Source of the DNA: CADEED01 sp035701825
GTDB lineage: Bacteria; Pseudomonadota; Gammaproteobacteria; Steroidobacterales; Steroidobacteraceae
Assembly (NCBI GenBank): GCA_035701825.1
Contig: DASSRK010000057.1
Span: 1-23,166, forward strand
Length of the DNA: 23,166 nucleotides
Direction: 5' to 3'
The position numbers and the translations under genes are program-made. Below are positions 14,361-20,973 of this stretch, one piece after another. Each line of letters starts with the position of its first letter. The first letter of the stretch is position 1. Under the pieces are notes generated by a model. The model had not been told where the DNA came from and did not search any database. It worked only from the letters and a program-made list of their open reading frames with translations.

Positions 14361-16304
14361 ATGAACGGCAAATTACTCCTCACCACCTGGATCGCGTGTT
14401 GCACTTTCGTGGCGCAGGCCGCGGTGGAGACGCGCGGCAACCTGGTGCTCGACAACATCCCGGCGGTGGACTCGCCGCTCACCGCGCGTCTCGACGACTA
14501 CCTGAATTCGCGCGGCGCGAGCTTCGTCGACTGGTTGCCCGATGGCATGCTGATCGCCACGCGCTTCGGCGACGTCGAGCAGCTGCACCGCGTCGCCGGG
14601 CCCCTGGGCGCGCGCGAGCAGCTCACCTTCTCGAAGGAGCCGGTCACCGTGGCGCGCGCGCCGCACTCGGCCGTGGTGCCGGGCTTCGCTTTCCTGCGCG
14701 ACCAGGGTGGCAACGAGAACGCGCAGGTGTACTGGTACGACATCGCCAGTCGCGCGGTGCGCATGCTGACGCCGGGCAAGGGCGTGAACGGCGGCCTGGC
14801 CTGGAGCCACGACGGCAAGCGCGTGGCCTTCCACAGCACGGCGCGCGACGGCGTGAGCTACGACCTCATGATCGCCGAGCCGGGCAACAACCTCGCGGCG
14901 CCGCGCCTGGTGTTCAACGGCTTCTCGAAGAGCTGGTCGGTGCAGGACTGGTCGCCGGACGACACCAAACTACTCATCAGCAACTTCGTGTCGGCCAACG
15001 AGGCGCACCTGTACGTCATGGACATCGCGAGCGCGGCGCTCACGGCGGTCAGCGAGGGCGCGGGCCCGGCGAGCGTCTCGGGCGCGCGCTTCACGCCCGA
15101 CGGGCGCAGCGTGTACCTCGTCACCAACCGCGACAGCGAGTTCGAGCAGCTGCGGCGCGTCGACCTGGTGAGCGGCGCAGTCGAGGTCCTGACCGGCCAC
15201 ATCCCCTGGGACATCGACAGCTTCGCGTGCAGCGACGACGGCCGGTACCTCGCCTGGGTGGCCAACGTCGACGGCATCAGCCGGCTCACGGTGCTCGACG
15301 TCGCGAAGCGCGCCGAGATCCTGCCGCCGCTGCCGGACGGCCGCATCGGCCGCATCGGCTTCGACGCCAGCGGCAAGCGCCTCGCGTTCTCGCTCGAGAG
15401 CCCGCAGTCGCCGCGCGACGTGTTCGTGCTCGAGGTGGAGCGCAACGCCGTGGTGCGCTACACGAAGAGCGAGCCCGGGCCGATCGACCCGCTGCAGTTC
15501 TCGCCCGCCGAGCTGGTGCGCTATCCCACCTTCGACCGCACCAACGGCAGGAACCGGCAGATCCCGGCCTTCGTTTTCCGGCCGCGGAATTCGCCCGGCC
15601 CGCACCCGGTGTTCATCGACATCCACGGCGGTCCCGAGTCGCAGGCCGTGCCGACCTGGAATCCGTTCACGCAGTTCCTGGTGCGCGAGATGGGCTTCGT
15701 GGTGATCGCGCCCAACGTGCGCGGCTCGAGCGGTTACGGCCGCAACTACCTGGACCTCGACAACGGCGAGAACCGCGAGGACGCGGTCAAGGACATCGGC
15801 GCGCTGCTGGTGTGGATCGGCGCGCAGCGCGACATGGACCCGAAGAAAGTGTTCGTCGCCGGCGGCTCGTACGGCGGCTACATGTCGCTCTCGTCGATGG
15901 TGAACTTCAGCGACCGGCTGCGCGGCGGGATCGACGTCGTCGGCATCTCGAACTTCGTGACCTTCCTCGAGAGCACCTCGGCGTACCGGCGCGACCTGCG
16001 CCGGCCGGAGTACGGCGACGAGCGGCTGCCGAAGATGCGCGCCTACCTGCAGCGTATTTCACCGATGACCAACGCGGCACGGATCAGCAAGCCGCTGCTG
16101 GTGGTGCAGGGACTCAACGACCCGCGCGTGCCGGCGAGCGAATCGAAGCAGATGGTGGAGAAGATCCGCGGGCGCGGCGGCGAGGTGTGGTACCTCGCGG
16201 CCACGGACGAGGGCCACGGCTTCCGCAAGAAGTCGAATCGCGACTTCTACCAGAAGACCATCGTGACCTTCCTCGAGAAACAGCTGGCCGCGCCCGGCAA
16301 GTAG
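14361..16304 (+). CDS. secreted S9-family prolyl-oligopeptidase-like peptidase
   Basis: A 647-residue serine peptidase. ATG 14361 gives a clean signal peptide (MNGKLLLTTWIACCTFVAQA); an earlier in-frame ATG at 14310 would overlap the divergent gene and bury the signal. Residues of about 40-370 form a beta-propeller with TolB/WD-like repeats (for example LAWSHDGKRVAFHS, DWSPDDTKLLIS, ARFTPDGRSVYLV). The C-terminal alpha/beta-hydrolase domain carries the catalytic triad Ser503 in GGSYGGY, Asp587 in NDPRVP and His619 in DEGHGF, plus the oxyanion-region HGGPESQ. It should cut short peptides, acting in the periplasm or outside. Dipeptidyl or acylaminoacyl specificity cannot be decided from sequence. 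It converges with the cytochrome gene 25 bp downstream. Confidence 0.92.
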   Translation: MNGKLLLTTWIACCTFVAQAAVETRGNLVLDNIPAVDSPLTARLDDYLNSRGASFVDWLPDGMLIATRFGDVEQLHRVAGPLGAREQLTFSKEPVTVARAPHSAVVPGFAFLRDQGGNENAQVYWYDIASRAVRMLTPGKGVNGGLAWSHDGKRVAFHSTARDGVSYDLMIAEPGNNLAAPRLVFNGFSKSWSVQDWSPDDTKLLISNFVSANEAHLYVMDIASAALTAVSEGAGPASVSGARFTPDGRSVYLVTNRDSEFEQLRRVDLVSGAVEVLTGHIPWDIDSFACSDDGRYLAWVANVDGISRLTVLDVAKRAEILPPLPDGRIGRIGFDASGKRLAFSLESPQSPRDVFVLEVERNAVVRYTKSEPGPIDPLQFSPAELVRYPTFDRTNGRNRQIPAFVFRPRNSPGPHPVFIDIHGGPESQAVPTWNPFTQFLVREMGFVVIAPNVRGSSGYGRNYLDLDNGENREDAVKDIGALLVWIGAQRDMDPKKVFVAGGSYGGYMSLSSMVNFSDRLRGGIDVVGISNFVTFLESTSAYRRDLRRPEYGDERLPKMRAYLQRISPMTNAARISKPLLVVQGLNDPRVPASESKQMVEKIRGRGGEVWYLAATDEGHGFRKKSNRDFYQKTIVTFLEKQLAAPGK

Positions 16305-16329
16305 CGGCGCGGCGCGGGACGAGAGCGGC

Positions 16330-16983
16330 TTACTTCGCCGACAGGAAGGAGTGCCGAACCGGCAGCACCTCGAGCGACGGCGTCTGCGACGAGTAGTACG
16401 CCGCCAGCTGCTCGATGTCCTCGCGCGTGAGCGTCGCGGCCATGCCCGCCATGATGGCGTTCTTGCGGCCACCCTTCTTGTAGTCGGTCAGCGCGCGTTC
16501 GATGTAGTCGCGGTGCTGGCCGGCGATGGTCGGGTAATCGGCGGTGATGCCGACGCCGTTGGTGCCGTGGCACGCGAGGCACACCTCGGTGGCCTTGGGG
16601 CGCGCCGTGGCCGGCACGTCGTTCTTCGACTGGGTCAGGACGTTCGGGCCGGCGAGGTAGGCCGCGATGTCGGCCATGTCCTGCTCGCTCAGGCTGCTCG
16701 CCTGCGCGTGCATGGTGCCGTGCGAGCGCTCGCCGCTCTTGTAGGCCTTGAGCGCCGCGACGATGTACTCGGGGCGCTGGTTGTGCAGCTTGGGCACCGA
16801 GTAGGTCGGGTAGACGTTCTTGTAGTTAGGAATGGCATGGCAGCCATTGCAGGTGTAGGCGAGCGCCTGGCCGCGCTTGGCGTCGCCGCCGGACGCGGGC
16901 GGCGGGTCCTGGGCCTGCGAAGCGAGGGAGAAGCCGAGCGCGAGGAGAGTGACGGAGACGGCGACTGGAATGCGCAATGCCAT
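16330..16983 (-). CDS. dihaem cytochrome c (c4-type)
   Basis: A 217-residue periplasmic electron carrier. Residues 1-24 are a signal peptide ending in ASQA. Two haem-c sites are present, CNGCH at residues 45-49 and CLACH at 135-139, each in its own small cytochrome-c domain. Candidate axial methionines lie in GTMHAQA (Met91) and in AIMAGMAATL of the second domain. Two tandem domains at this size fit cytochrome c4, which feeds terminal oxidases; the exact partner is not visible. It is monocistronic: convergent with the S9 peptidase on one side and divergent from dtd on the other. Confidence 0.9.
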   Translation of the reverse strand: MALRIPVAVSVTLLALGFSLASQAQDPPPASGGDAKRGQALAYTCNGCHAIPNYKNVYPTYSVPKLHNQRPEYIVAALKAYKSGERSHGTMHAQASSLSEQDMADIAAYLAGPNVLTQSKNDVPATARPKATEVCLACHGTNGVGITADYPTIAGQHRDYIERALTDYKKGGRKNAIMAGMAATLTREDIEQLAAYYSSQTPSLEVLPVRHSFLSAK

Positions 16984-17022
16984 GACAGGACGAGACCTTT
17001 GAGCTCGAAAAAACAGGCCGCG

Positions 17023-17062
17023 ATATTAAGGACTTGGGCGTGCAATTGCCACCGGGCACAAT
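17023..17062. promoter_or_regulatory. possible overlapping divergent promoters for cytochrome c and dtd
   Basis: On minus, TGGCAA (17046-17051) and TAATAT (17023-17028) are separated by 17 bases and point to the cytochrome gene. On plus, TTGGGC (17034-17039) and CACAAT (17057-17062) are also 17 bases apart and point to dtd. Each -10 matches the consensus at 4 of 6; the -35 elements are poor. Spacing and placement are good, but sequence matches are modest. Confidence 0.3.
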
Positions 17063-17066
17063 CTCT

Positions 17067-17113
17067 TCCGGGAAAATCCCTCCGGGAAACATGAGCCGCG
17101 ACACATTGTCGCG
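17067..17113 (+). repeat. direct repeat TCCGGGAAA and inverted repeat in the dtd leader
   Basis: TCCGGGAAA occurs at 17067-17075 and again at 17081-17089, 14 bases apart, and the first copy sits in the near-palindrome TTCCGGGAA. A separate inverted repeat CGCGACA-CAT-TGTCGCG follows at 17097-17113. All lie between the likely promoter and the dtd start. They may be operator sites or leader structure; the function is unknown. Confidence 0.4.
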
Positions 17114-17137
17114 CCCGCAGGCCAACCAGGAGTCCGA

Positions 17138-17584
17138 TTGATCGCACTCATCCAGCGTGTCAGCGAAGCCCGAGTCACGGTCGGCGAGCGCGAGACCGGC
17201 CGGATCGGGCGGGGCGTGCTTGCCTTGATAGGCGTGCAGCGCGGCGACGATGCGCGCAGCGCGGCGCGGCTGCTGGAGCGCGTGCTCGGCTATCGCATCT
17301 TCGAAGACGAGGCCGGGCGCATGAACCGCTCGCTCACCGACATCGCGGGCGGCCTGCTGCTGGTGCCGCAGTTCACGCTGGCGGCCGACACCGACAAGGG
17401 CACGCGCGCCGGCTTCAGCCGTGCGGAACATCCGGACGTGGCGCGCGCATTGTTCGCGGAGCTGGTCGAAATGGCGCGCGCACGCCACGCCGGGGTCGAG
17501 ACGGGTGAATTCGGGGCCCACATGCGGGTGGCGCTGATCAACGACGGCCCGGTGACCTTCTGGCTCGAGAGTCCCTTGGAATGA
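17138..17584 (+). CDS. dtd: D-aminoacyl-tRNA deacylase
   Basis: A 148-residue cytoplasmic enzyme that hydrolyses D-amino acids (and glycine) mischarged on tRNA. The sequence begins MIALIQRVSEARVTV, as in nearly all Dtd proteins, and has the two active-site signatures PQFTLAADT (family SQFTL/PQFTL) and the cross-subunit NDGPVTF near the end. Length is typical (about 145-150). The start is a TTG at 17138, chosen because AGGAG ends five bases upstream and because the homology begins here. It lies ahead of tatABC in the same direction, but a 147-bp gap with its own promoter candidate makes co-transcription uncertain. Confidence 0.95.
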   Translation: MIALIQRVSEARVTVGERETGRIGRGVLALIGVQRGDDARSAARLLERVLGYRIFEDEAGRMNRSLTDIAGGLLLVPQFTLAADTDKGTRAGFSRAEHPDVARALFAELVEMARARHAGVETGEFGAHMRVALINDGPVTFWLESPLE

Positions 17585-17660
17585 CAAAGACTTAACGCCC
17601 CGCGGCGGCCGTGATGCGGGTCTCGCTTGGGCCCGAACTTTCTTAGGTTTGCGGCCTCTG

Positions 17661-17687
17661 TTGACTTATCATTCCGGCACTTCAAAT
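17661..17687 (+). promoter_or_regulatory. possible tatABC promoter
   Basis: TTGACT (17661-17666, 5 of 6 to the -35 consensus) is followed after 15 bases by TCAAAT (4 of 6 to -10). The site lies in the most AT-rich part of the dtd-tatA gap, 45 bases ahead of the tatA start. The spacer is shorter than usual, and a TATCAT at 17667-17672 is an alternative -10 without a good -35. Confidence 0.4.
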
Positions 17688-17731
17688 CGACGTTTTTCGG
17701 GGATGGCACCGCCGCCCCGTCGGAGCGACAC

Positions 17732-17959
17732 ATGGGCATAGGTTTTCGAGAATTACTGGTCATCCTGGTCATCGTGCTGCTGGTCTTCGGAGCCAAGAAG
17801 CTCAAGACCATCGGTTCGGACCTGGGATCGGCCGTGCGCGGCTTCAAGAAGTCGATGAACGAGGGCGACGCCGAGGAGTCCGTCAAGCAGCTCAAGGCCG
17901 ACGCCGAGTTTTCCGATTCCGCGAAATCCCAGGCGGAGAAGAGCGAGCACAAGGCGTGA
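17732..17959 (+). CDS. tatA: Sec-independent protein translocase subunit TatA
   Basis: A 75-residue protein forming the size-adjustable pore of the twin-arginine translocase in the inner membrane. It has the short N-terminal transmembrane helix (ELLVILVIVLLVFGAKKL), the conserved FG hinge, and the amphipathic helix IGSDLGSAVRGFKKSM, followed by a charged tail (KSQAEKSEHKA). ATG 17732 is preceded by GGAG at suitable spacing; the longer open frame upstream is rejected because homology starts at MGIGFREL. It is the first gene of tatABC. Confidence 0.95.
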   Translation: MGIGFRELLVILVIVLLVFGAKKLKTIGSDLGSAVRGFKKSMNEGDAEESVKQLKADAEFSDSAKSQAEKSEHKA

Positions 17960-17965
17960 CTCGCG

Positions 17966-17979
17966 GGCGCCGCGGCGCC
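17966..17979. repeat. perfect 14-base palindrome between tatA and tatB
   Basis: GGCGCCGCGGCGCC reads the same on both strands and lies in the 54-bp tatA-tatB gap. As RNA it would form a tight stem, which could stabilise the tatA message and help give TatA its usual excess over TatB and TatC; that role is inference. In such GC-rich DNA a palindrome of this kind can arise by chance. Confidence 0.4.
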
Positions 17980-18013
17980 GTGACCTAAAGCCGCCGCGCG
18001 CGGCGAGACTTCC

Positions 18014-18484
18014 ATGTTCGAGGTTGGATTCACAGAACTGCTGCTGATCTTCGCGATCGCGCTGGTGGTGCTCGGGCCGCAGAAGCTGCCCAAGCTCGCG
18101 CAACAGGTGGGTCGCTGGGTGGGACGCGCGCGTGCCATGGCGCGGCAGTTCCGCGAGCAGCTCGAGGAGGAAGCCTCGAACCTGGAATCGCAGATGAACA
18201 TCGATCCCGGCATCGACACCTCGCTCGATCCGAAGCCCGCGCCCCAGCCTCCCGCCGCCACGACACCGACGGGCGCACAGTCGGCGCCCGCCGTGGCGCC
18301 GGCGATCGCGCCGCCGCCGGGCGCACCGCCAACCCCGCCGGAGGCCGAGGAGGAGTTCTATCCACCCGACCATCACATGCATTCCTCGAACCGCGGCCGG
18401 CACGATCCGCCGGCGGCTCCCGAAGCGTCGCCCCAGGGCGAGCTCGATCTAACTACTGATTCCAAGCCGCCGGCCGCGCCGTGA
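18014..18484 (+). CDS. tatB: Sec-independent protein translocase subunit TatB
   Basis: A 156-residue TatA-family subunit that, with TatC, forms the receptor for twin-arginine signal peptides. The N-terminal helix MFEVGFTELLLIFAIALVVL contains the Glu8 typical of TatB, followed by GPQKLPKLAQQVGRWVGRAR and an amphipathic helix up to about residue 55. The remaining 100 residues are a long, low-complexity Pro/Ala tail with a short His-rich segment (DHHMHSSNRGRHD). Such tails vary freely in TatB. The TGA stop overlaps the GTG of tatC (GTGA), so translation is coupled. Confidence 0.94.
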   Translation: MFEVGFTELLLIFAIALVVLGPQKLPKLAQQVGRWVGRARAMARQFREQLEEEASNLESQMNIDPGIDTSLDPKPAPQPPAATTPTGAQSAPAVAPAIAPPPGAPPTPPEAEEEFYPPDHHMHSSNRGRHDPPAAPEASPQGELDLTTDSKPPAAP

Positions 18485-19266
18485 GCGAAGAGCCGAAGAA
18501 AGAGGAGCTGGCCGAGGGGACCCTGATGTCCCACCTGCTCGAGCTGCGCGACCGCCTGATGCGCGCCATGCTGGCGCTGCTGGTCGCGTTCATTCCCTGC
18601 GCCATCTTCTCGAACGAGCTGTACGACATCATCTCCAGGCCGCTGGTGGCGAAGCTGCCGAAGGACGCCTCGATGATCGCCACCAGCGTGATCGCGCCGT
18701 TCATGGTGCCGTTCAAGCTGGCGTTCTACGTGGCGCTGTTCGCCGCCATGCCGGTGATCATCTACCAGCTGTGGGCGTTCATCGCGCCAGGCCTCTACCG
18801 GCGCGAGAAACGCTTCGCCATGCCGCTGCTGCTGTCGGCGGTGGTGTTGTTCTACGTCGGCGTGTTCTTCGCGTACTTCGCCGTGTTCCCGGTGATGTTC
18901 GAGTACCTGGTGCACTCCGGCCCGACCTCGATGAAGATGCAGACCGATATCGGGCAGTACCTCGACTTCGTGGTGACGCTGTTCTTCGCGTTCGGCGTGG
19001 CCTTCGAGGTGCCCGTGGCCGTGGTGCTGCTGGTGCTCACCGGCCTCGTCAGGGTCGAGAAGCTCGGCGAGAACCGCGGCTACGTGCTCATCGGCATCTT
19101 CGTGGTCGCCGCGATCCTCACGCCGCCCGACGCGCTGTCCCAATGCATCATGGCGATCCCGATGTACCTGCTGTACGAGGGCGGCGTCGTGATGGCACGC
19201 GTCATGCAGAAGATGCGGCGCGACAGCGCCGCGGAACGCGAGAAGGAAGAGGCCGAGGCGAGCTGA
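18481..19266 (+). CDS. tatC: Sec-independent protein translocase subunit TatC
   Basis: A 261-residue polytopic inner-membrane protein that binds the twin-arginine signal. Six transmembrane helices are expected; visible landmarks are the opening MSHLLELRDRLMRA, PFKLAFYVALFAAMPVIIYQLWAFIAPGLYRREKR, and FGVAFEVPVAVVLL, which contains the conserved FE. The start is a GTG at 18481 within the tatB stop. The C-terminus is charged (RDSAAEREKEEAEAS). It ends tatABC; two hairpins follow directly. Confidence 0.96.
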   Translation: MSEEPKKEELAEGTLMSHLLELRDRLMRAMLALLVAFIPCAIFSNELYDIISRPLVAKLPKDASMIATSVIAPFMVPFKLAFYVALFAAMPVIIYQLWAFIAPGLYRREKRFAMPLLLSAVVLFYVGVFFAYFAVFPVMFEYLVHSGPTSMKMQTDIGQYLDFVVTLFFAFGVAFEVPVAVVLLVLTGLVRVEKLGENRGYVLIGIFVVAAILTPPDALSQCIMAIPMYLLYEGGVVMARVMQKMRRDSAAEREKEEAEAS

Positions 19267-19269
19267 TCG

Positions 19270-19317
19270 CGCGGCGGAGCGCCGCGAGCGCGCCGATGTC
19301 GGCCGGTCATCGGCCGA
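19270..19317 (+). terminator. tandem hairpins after tatC
   Basis: CGCGGCG-GAG-CGCCGCG at 19270-19286 starts four bases after the tatC stop, and TCGGCCG-GTCAT-CGGCCGA follows at 19299-19317. Both stems are perfect at 7 bp. No T-run follows either one, so they may mark a Rho-dependent or processed 3' end rather than an intrinsic terminator. They are the only candidate terminators of tatABC. Confidence 0.45.
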
Positions 19318-19321
19318 ACAC

Positions 19322-19330
19322 TGTGGATAA
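19322..19330 (-). promoter_or_regulatory. perfect DnaA-box sequence
   Basis: The minus strand reads TTATCCACA, identical to the consensus DnaA box. It lies in the 180-bp gap between tatC and the POT transporter gene, just after the hairpins. I see no second box nearby and no AT-rich unwinding region, so it is not an origin. It could be a regulatory or titration site, or chance. Confidence 0.35.
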
Positions 19331-19446
19331 AGCCAGCCGGGGAACTCCTGATTCTCCGCGGCCGCCTTGCTGGCGCGACTCGGCTTGGTTCAGACTGCGC
19401 GCCATCGCGGCGCAACAGCGCCCACAAGAATTCGGGGCATAACAAG

Positions 19447-20973
19447 ATGACTGAACCCACGACGACGCTCGTGTCGCCCGACTACAGCCGCAGCTTTTTC
19501 GGACACCCTCGCGGCCTCGCCACGCTCTTCATGACGGAGTTCTTCGAGCGCTTCACCTACTACGGGCTGCGCACGATGCTGGTGTTGTTCCTCGCGGCCT
19601 CGACCACCGCGACGAACCCCGGCTACGGCATCGACAACGAAACCGCGGGCGCGGTATACGCGCTGTTCGCCGGTTGCGCATACCTGGTCACGGTGCCGGG
19701 CGGCTGGATCGCCGACCAGCTCGTGGGCCAGCGCAACGCGGTGTTCACCGGCGGCATCTTCATCGCCATCGGCAACTTCATCTGCGCGATCCCCGCGACC
19801 CCGGCGCTTTTCTACTGCGGTCTCGCGGTCACGGTGCTCGGCATCGGGTTGCTCAAGCCCAACGTTTCGAGCGTGGTCGGCGCGTTGTACGAAGGCCAGC
19901 CCGGCTCGCGCCGCGACGCCGGATTCTCCATCTTCTACATGGGCATCAATCTCGGCGCCGCGCTCGGCCCGATCATCGCGGCCGGCCTGGGCGAGGACAT
20001 CAACTGGCGCCTGGGCTTTGGCATCTGCGGTGGTGCCATGCTCATCGGGCTCGCGCAATTCAAGATGACCGAGAAATATCTCGGCAATGCCGGCCTGTCG
20101 CCGGACGTGCCCGCCGCGCAGAAGCGCAAGACCTGGATGCTGGTGGCGCTGGTCGGCGTCCTGGCGGTCGGTGGCGCAGCGTTCCTTTTCCTCGGCAGCA
20201 GCACCCCGTCGGAAAAATCGCTGGCGCATGGCCTGTTCATCGCCGAGGTCGCGCTGGCCGTGGCGTTCTTCGGCTACGTGTTGCTGTTCGGCGGCCTGAC
20301 GACGGCAGAAAAGAAGCGCGTCGGCGTCATCATCATCTTCTTCCTGTGCGCCGCGTTGTTCTGGGGCGGCTTCGAGCAGCAGGCCACGTCGTTCAACATC
20401 TTCGCGCTCGACTACACCGACCGCAGCTTCCTCGGGCACCTGTACAACGAGGGCGTGCACCCGGCGGCTTACTACCAGGCCATCAACCCGATCTGCATCA
20501 TCCTGTTCGCGCCCTTCTTCGCGTGGATCTGGGTGTCGCTCGGCGCGCGCAACATGGATCCCTCGGCGCCGTTCAAGATGGGACTCGGCCTCGTGCTGCT
20601 CGGCTTCGGCTTCCTGGTCATGATGTGGGCCGCGCAGATGGTGGTGTCGAGCAATGGCAAGGTCGGCCCGCAGTGGCTGCTGATGGCCTACCTGATCCAC
20701 ACCTTCGGCGAGTTGTGTCTCTCGCCGGTGGGCCTGTCGAACGTGACCAAGCTTTCGCCACCACGCTTCGTGAGCCGCATGATGGGCACCTGGTTCCTCG
20801 GCGCGGCCATCGGCAACACGGTCGCGGGCCTGGTGGGCGGCCACACCTCTTCCCTGACGCAGGCCGAATTGCCCGGCGCTTTCTGGACCATGACCCTGGT
20901 CGGTGGCGGTGCCGGGATATTCATCCTGCTCATATCGCGCGGCCTGCGCGGCTGGATCGGAGACGCAAAATGA
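19447..20973 (+). CDS. POT/PTR-family proton-dependent di- and tripeptide transporter
   Basis: A 508-residue multi-helix inner-membrane symporter that imports di- and tripeptides with protons. The POT signature ExxERFxYYG is complete at residues 31-40 (EFFERFTYYG), and the second PTR2 signature appears as FYMGINLGAALGP. The FWGGFEQQATSFNIFA segment is the conserved helix 7 region that contacts substrate. About 13-14 hydrophobic segments are visible. ATG 19447 has GGGG about nine bases before it. The TGA overlaps the ATG of the M2 peptidase gene (ATGA), so uptake and peptide cleavage are expressed together. Which peptides are carried is not predictable. The symbol dtpA is avoided because subfamily cannot be fixed. 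Confidence 0.94.
   Translation: MTEPTTTLVSPDYSRSFFGHPRGLATLFMTEFFERFTYYGLRTMLVLFLAASTTATNPGYGIDNETAGAVYALFAGCAYLVTVPGGWIADQLVGQRNAVFTGGIFIAIGNFICAIPATPALFYCGLAVTVLGIGLLKPNVSSVVGALYEGQPGSRRDAGFSIFYMGINLGAALGPIIAAGLGEDINWRLGFGICGGAMLIGLAQFKMTEKYLGNAGLSPDVPAAQKRKTWMLVALVGVLAVGGAAFLFLGSSTPSEKSLAHGLFIAEVALAVAFFGYVLLFGGLTTAEKKRVGVIIIFFLCAALFWGGFEQQATSFNIFALDYTDRSFLGHLYNEGVHPAAYYQAINPICIILFAPFFAWIWVSLGARNMDPSAPFKMGLGLVLLGFGFLVMMWAAQMVVSSNGKVGPQWLLMAYLIHTFGELCLSPVGLSNVTKLSPPRFVSRMMGTWFLGAAIGNTVAGLVGGHTSSLTQAELPGAFWTMTLVGGGAGIFILLISRGLRGWIGDAK

Noticed and set aside
18361..18480. The His- and Pro-rich tail of TatB as a sign of fusion or a second gene
   Set aside because: Long variable Pro/Ala tails are common in TatB of GC-rich bacteria, and the frame runs unbroken into the GTGA junction with tatC.
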